DNA from: WHTX01 sp038255145
GTDB lineage: Bacteria > Actinomycetota > Acidimicrobiia > Acidimicrobiales > CAIXPF01
DNA: 14,709 nt
NCBI GenBank assembly: GCA_038255145.1
Contig: JBBSLP010000096.1
Span: 1 to 14,709 of the forward strand
Reading direction: 5' to 3'
The translations under genes were made by a program, and so were the position numbers. The notes beneath the pieces were generated by a model. The model had not been told where the DNA came from and made no database searches. It was given only the letters and a program-made list of their open reading frames with translations. Below, in pieces: positions 13,321-14,709 of this stretch (positions within the stretch are counted from its first letter, which is position 1; each line of letters begins with the position of its first letter).

Positions 13321-14244
13321 ATGGCTCTCCTCACCGGGCTCGATCACCCCATCGTGGTCGCGCCCATGGCCGGCGGCCCGTCGACGCCCGAGCTGGTCGC
13401 CGCGGCGTCCACGGCGGGTGCCGGCGGCTTCCTGGCCGCCGGCTACCTGACCCCCGTCGCCCTGCGCGCCCAGATCACCGCCACCCGGGCGGCGACCGAC
13501 CGGCACCGCTTCGACGACGACCACTACGACGCCAAGCTCGACATCGTCCTCGACGAAGGCCCGGCCGCGGTCTCGTTCACCTTCGGTTGCCCCCCGGCCG
13601 ACGTCGTGGCCCGGTTCAAGGGGGCGGGCATCAGGGTGTGGGTGACGGTGACCGACGTCGACGAGGCCGGCCTGGCTGCGTCCGTCGGTGCCGACGTCGT
13701 GGTCGTGCAGGGGGCGGAAGCCGGAGGCCACCGGGGATCGTTCGTCGATCACGACGACGATCAGCTGGACCTGTTCCCCCTGCTCCTGGCCGTTCGCCAG
13801 ACGTTCTTCTCCCGGCCCGATGCGCCCCGACTGGTCGCGGCCGGGGGCCTGATGACCGGGGCCGACGTCGAGGCCGCCCTGGACTCGGGGGCGGTGGCCG
13901 TGCAGCTGGGCACGGCGTTCCTGCTGTGCCCCGAAGCGGGGACCAGCGCCGTCCACCGCACCGCCCTGCCCCGACCGACACCGACCACCCTGACCCGGGC
14001 CTTCTCCGGTCGGCGGGCCCGGGGCCTGGTCAACGCCTGGACCGCTCGAGTGGTCGACGCCGCGCCGAGCGCCTACCCCGAGATCCACCACCTGACGTCG
14101 CCCCTGCGGGCCCATGGCCCGTCCCAGGGCGACGCCGACCTCGTGAACCTGTGGGCGGGAGAGGGGCACGCCAGGGCCCGAAGCCTGCCCGCGGCCGAAC
14201 TGGTGGCGGTGTTGGCCGCCGAACTGGCCCGGGTCCGGGGCTGA
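13321..14244 (+). CDS. nitronate monooxygenase / 2-nitropropane dioxygenase-like flavoprotein, internally shortened
   Basis: 307 residues. FMN-dependent TIM-barrel enzymes of this family oxidise alkyl nitronates or act as enoyl reductases. Clear motifs are HPIVVAPMAGGPSTPELVAAAS (9-30), SFTFGCPP (85-92), VVVQGAEAGGHRGSF (127-141, with the expected catalytic base His137), AAGGLMTGADVEAALDSGAVAVQLGTAFLLCPEA (173-206) and LTRAFSGRRARGLVN (224-238). Class I members usually have 40-50 more residues between the TR-A-TDR segment and the DDD-(W/Y)-DAKL segment, including the PFGVNLFVP strand. Here these segments abut at residues 61-71, as if that piece were deleted in frame. Whether the barrel still folds and binds FMN is open. 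The start ATG 13321 follows a -10 box directly. Confidence 0.9.
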   Translation: MALLTGLDHPIVVAPMAGGPSTPELVAAASTAGAGGFLAAGYLTPVALRAQITATRAATDRHRFDDDHYDAKLDIVLDEGPAAVSFTFGCPPADVVARFKGAGIRVWVTVTDVDEAGLAASVGADVVVVQGAEAGGHRGSFVDHDDDQLDLFPLLLAVRQTFFSRPDAPRLVAAGGLMTGADVEAALDSGAVAVQLGTAFLLCPEAGTSAVHRTALPRPTPTTLTRAFSGRRARGLVNAWTARVVDAAPSAYPEIHHLTSPLRAHGPSQGDADLVNLWAGEGHARARSLPAAELVAVLAAELARVRG

Positions 14245-14268
14245 TCCCCGGGCCCGGCTCAGCCCCGG
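14235..14268. terminator. hairpin overlapping the nitronate-monooxygenase stop codon
   Basis: CCGGGGCTGA (14235-14244) pairs perfectly with TCAGCCCCGG (14259-14268) around a 14-nt loop, itself self-complementary (CCCGGGCCCGG). The stop codon is part of the stem. It separates the rightward gene from the leftward remnant, so it could end both. Confidence 0.55.
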
Positions 14269-14281
14269 GTCAGCCCGAGCG

Positions 14282-14464
14282 CTACACCACAGGGGCCGCC
14301 GAGTAGGCGGGGACGTCGATGAGCACGTCCGTCGTGGTGGTGGAGAAGACGCAGATGGTGCCGTCGTCAGCGATGTCGATGGTGGCCTCGTTGGCGACGG
14401 TCTGGCCCGGTCCGTAGTTGATGGTGGACACGAAAGGGCTGGGGGCCGCCGCCGGGGGGCCTCA
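14282..14464 (-). pseudogene. C-terminal remnant of a second LDTR-repeat surface protein, cut by an IS
   Basis: Read leftward the frame gives PFVSTINYGPGQTVANEATI, then ICVFSTTTTDVLID and a stop TAG at 14282-14284. Over 43 residues it matches the last repeat of the protein at 2717-4747 at 29 positions. The preceding FPCGG part is lost: upstream of PFV the bases fit QP only in another frame, as if one T had been added at the run of three (AAA at 14433-14435 on the plus strand). At 14464 the homology ends where an IS5-type end begins. The rest of the gene may lie beyond the element, outside the window. Confidence 0.8.
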
Positions 14465-14709
14465 GAGGCTGTCGCGTTAGTTTTCGCAGCGCGTTTGTGA
14501 GTTGGTTGTGAGTCGTCGGAGAAGGAGTCGGGTCTGGGCTACCCATATGAAGCCTTCGCTCGCTTCGTTGGTGCGCTCGTAGTCGATCTGCAGGCGACGG
14601 TTGTTCATCAGCCACGACCAAGTCCGTTCCACGACCCAACGACGAGGTAGAACGTCGAAACCACGAGCGTGGATCTTGTTCACGACCTCGGCGGAGATCT
14701 TGTGGTCCC
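14465..14709 (-). mobile_element. IS5-family insertion sequence, one end and part of the transposase gene
   Basis: The transposase C-terminus, clearly lower GC than all other genes here, and the abrupt end of the repeat-protein homology mark an insertion sequence running off the right edge. Its end is placed at G14465 (GAGGCTGTCGCG). The bases before it, TCA, would be a TNA target as in IS1031/IS427-like elements. The exact end and the target duplication cannot be proven without the other side. Confidence 0.75.
14477..14709 (-). CDS. IS5-family transposase, C-terminal part (partial at window edge)
   Basis: The last 76-77 residues of a DDE transposase. RGFDVLPRRWVVERTWSWLMNNRRL, then DYERTNEASEGFIWVAQTRLLLRRL, is the standard C-terminal block of IS5-family enzymes; the glutamate in VVERTWSW is the last of the catalytic D-D-E. 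The N-terminal part lies outside the window. An in-frame GTG at 14683 is internal, not the start. The stop TAA (14477-14479) lies only 12 bp inside the proposed IS end, so the gene runs into the terminal repeat. It is read in the same direction as the remnant it disrupted. Confidence 0.88.
   Translation of the reverse strand, partial: DHKISAEVVNKIHARGFDVLPRRWVVERTWSWLMNNRRLQIDYERTNEASEGFIWVAQTRLLLRRLTTNSQTRCEN

Noticed and set aside
14367..14639. 90-codon minus-strand frame across the IS boundary
   Set aside because: It joins IS and remnant sequence in a frame that fits neither the transposase nor the repeat protein.
1..14709. tRNA, rRNA or defence-system genes
   Set aside because: No cloverleaf, rRNA segment, restriction, toxin-antitoxin or Cas motif was recognised by eye on either strand.

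Overview
This is a very GC-rich stretch (roughly 70% or more by eye) of a high-GC Gram-positive genome. The best guess is an actinobacterium of the class Acidimicrobiia (Iamia, Ilumatobacter or Microthrix relatives). The reasons are the codon use, an F420-type LLM oxidoreductase of the MSMEG_2256 type, a CaiB/BaiF CoA-transferase, an ACAD10/11-like phosphotransferase, and a secreted protein with the ~118-residue 'LDTR...FPCG...VDxxx' repeats that are common in that group. The taxonomic call is an inference from gene content, not from a marker gene.

Layout. 1-99: tail of an unidentified gene. 170-1393 (+): class III CoA-transferase. It converges on an alpha/beta hydrolase (1583-2530, -) across a long perfect hairpin. 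2717-4747 (+): secreted repeat protein. It converges on a GYD-domain/PlsC acyltransferase fusion (4772-5899, -). 6059-7546 (+): SulP anion transporter with STAS domain. It converges, across a 406-bp non-coding gap, on a lysophospholipase-like hydrolase (7953-8879, -). 9032-12579 (+): a tight four-gene operon (DUF6285-like protein, phosphotransferase-like protein, DUF7064/7065-like protein, F420-type oxidoreductase). 12635-13276 (+): tandem EthD-domain protein. 13321-14244 (+): nitronate-monooxygenase-like flavoprotein. 14282-14464 (-): remnant of a second LDTR-repeat gene. 14465-14709: an IS5-family element that cuts the remnant and runs off the window; it is visibly lower in GC.

How the genes fit together. 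The CoA-transferase, hydrolases, acyltransferase, phosphotransferase, oxidoreductase, EthD protein and flavin oxygenase make up an accessory lipid, acyl-CoA or xenobiotic catabolism neighbourhood. No single pathway can be named. The four-gene operon is the most coherent candidate for an undescribed pathway, and its kinase-like member has lost the catalytic aspartate of the HGD motif.

Structure outside the genes. A TANNNT-type -10 box lies 7-9 nt before the ATG of four genes, which suggests leaderless or near-leaderless transcripts. A 23-bp G-rich word occurs twice, each time in the 3' flank of a gene, on that gene's strand and before a hairpin. An 18-bp perfect tandem duplication copies the end and stop codon of the phosphotransferase gene.
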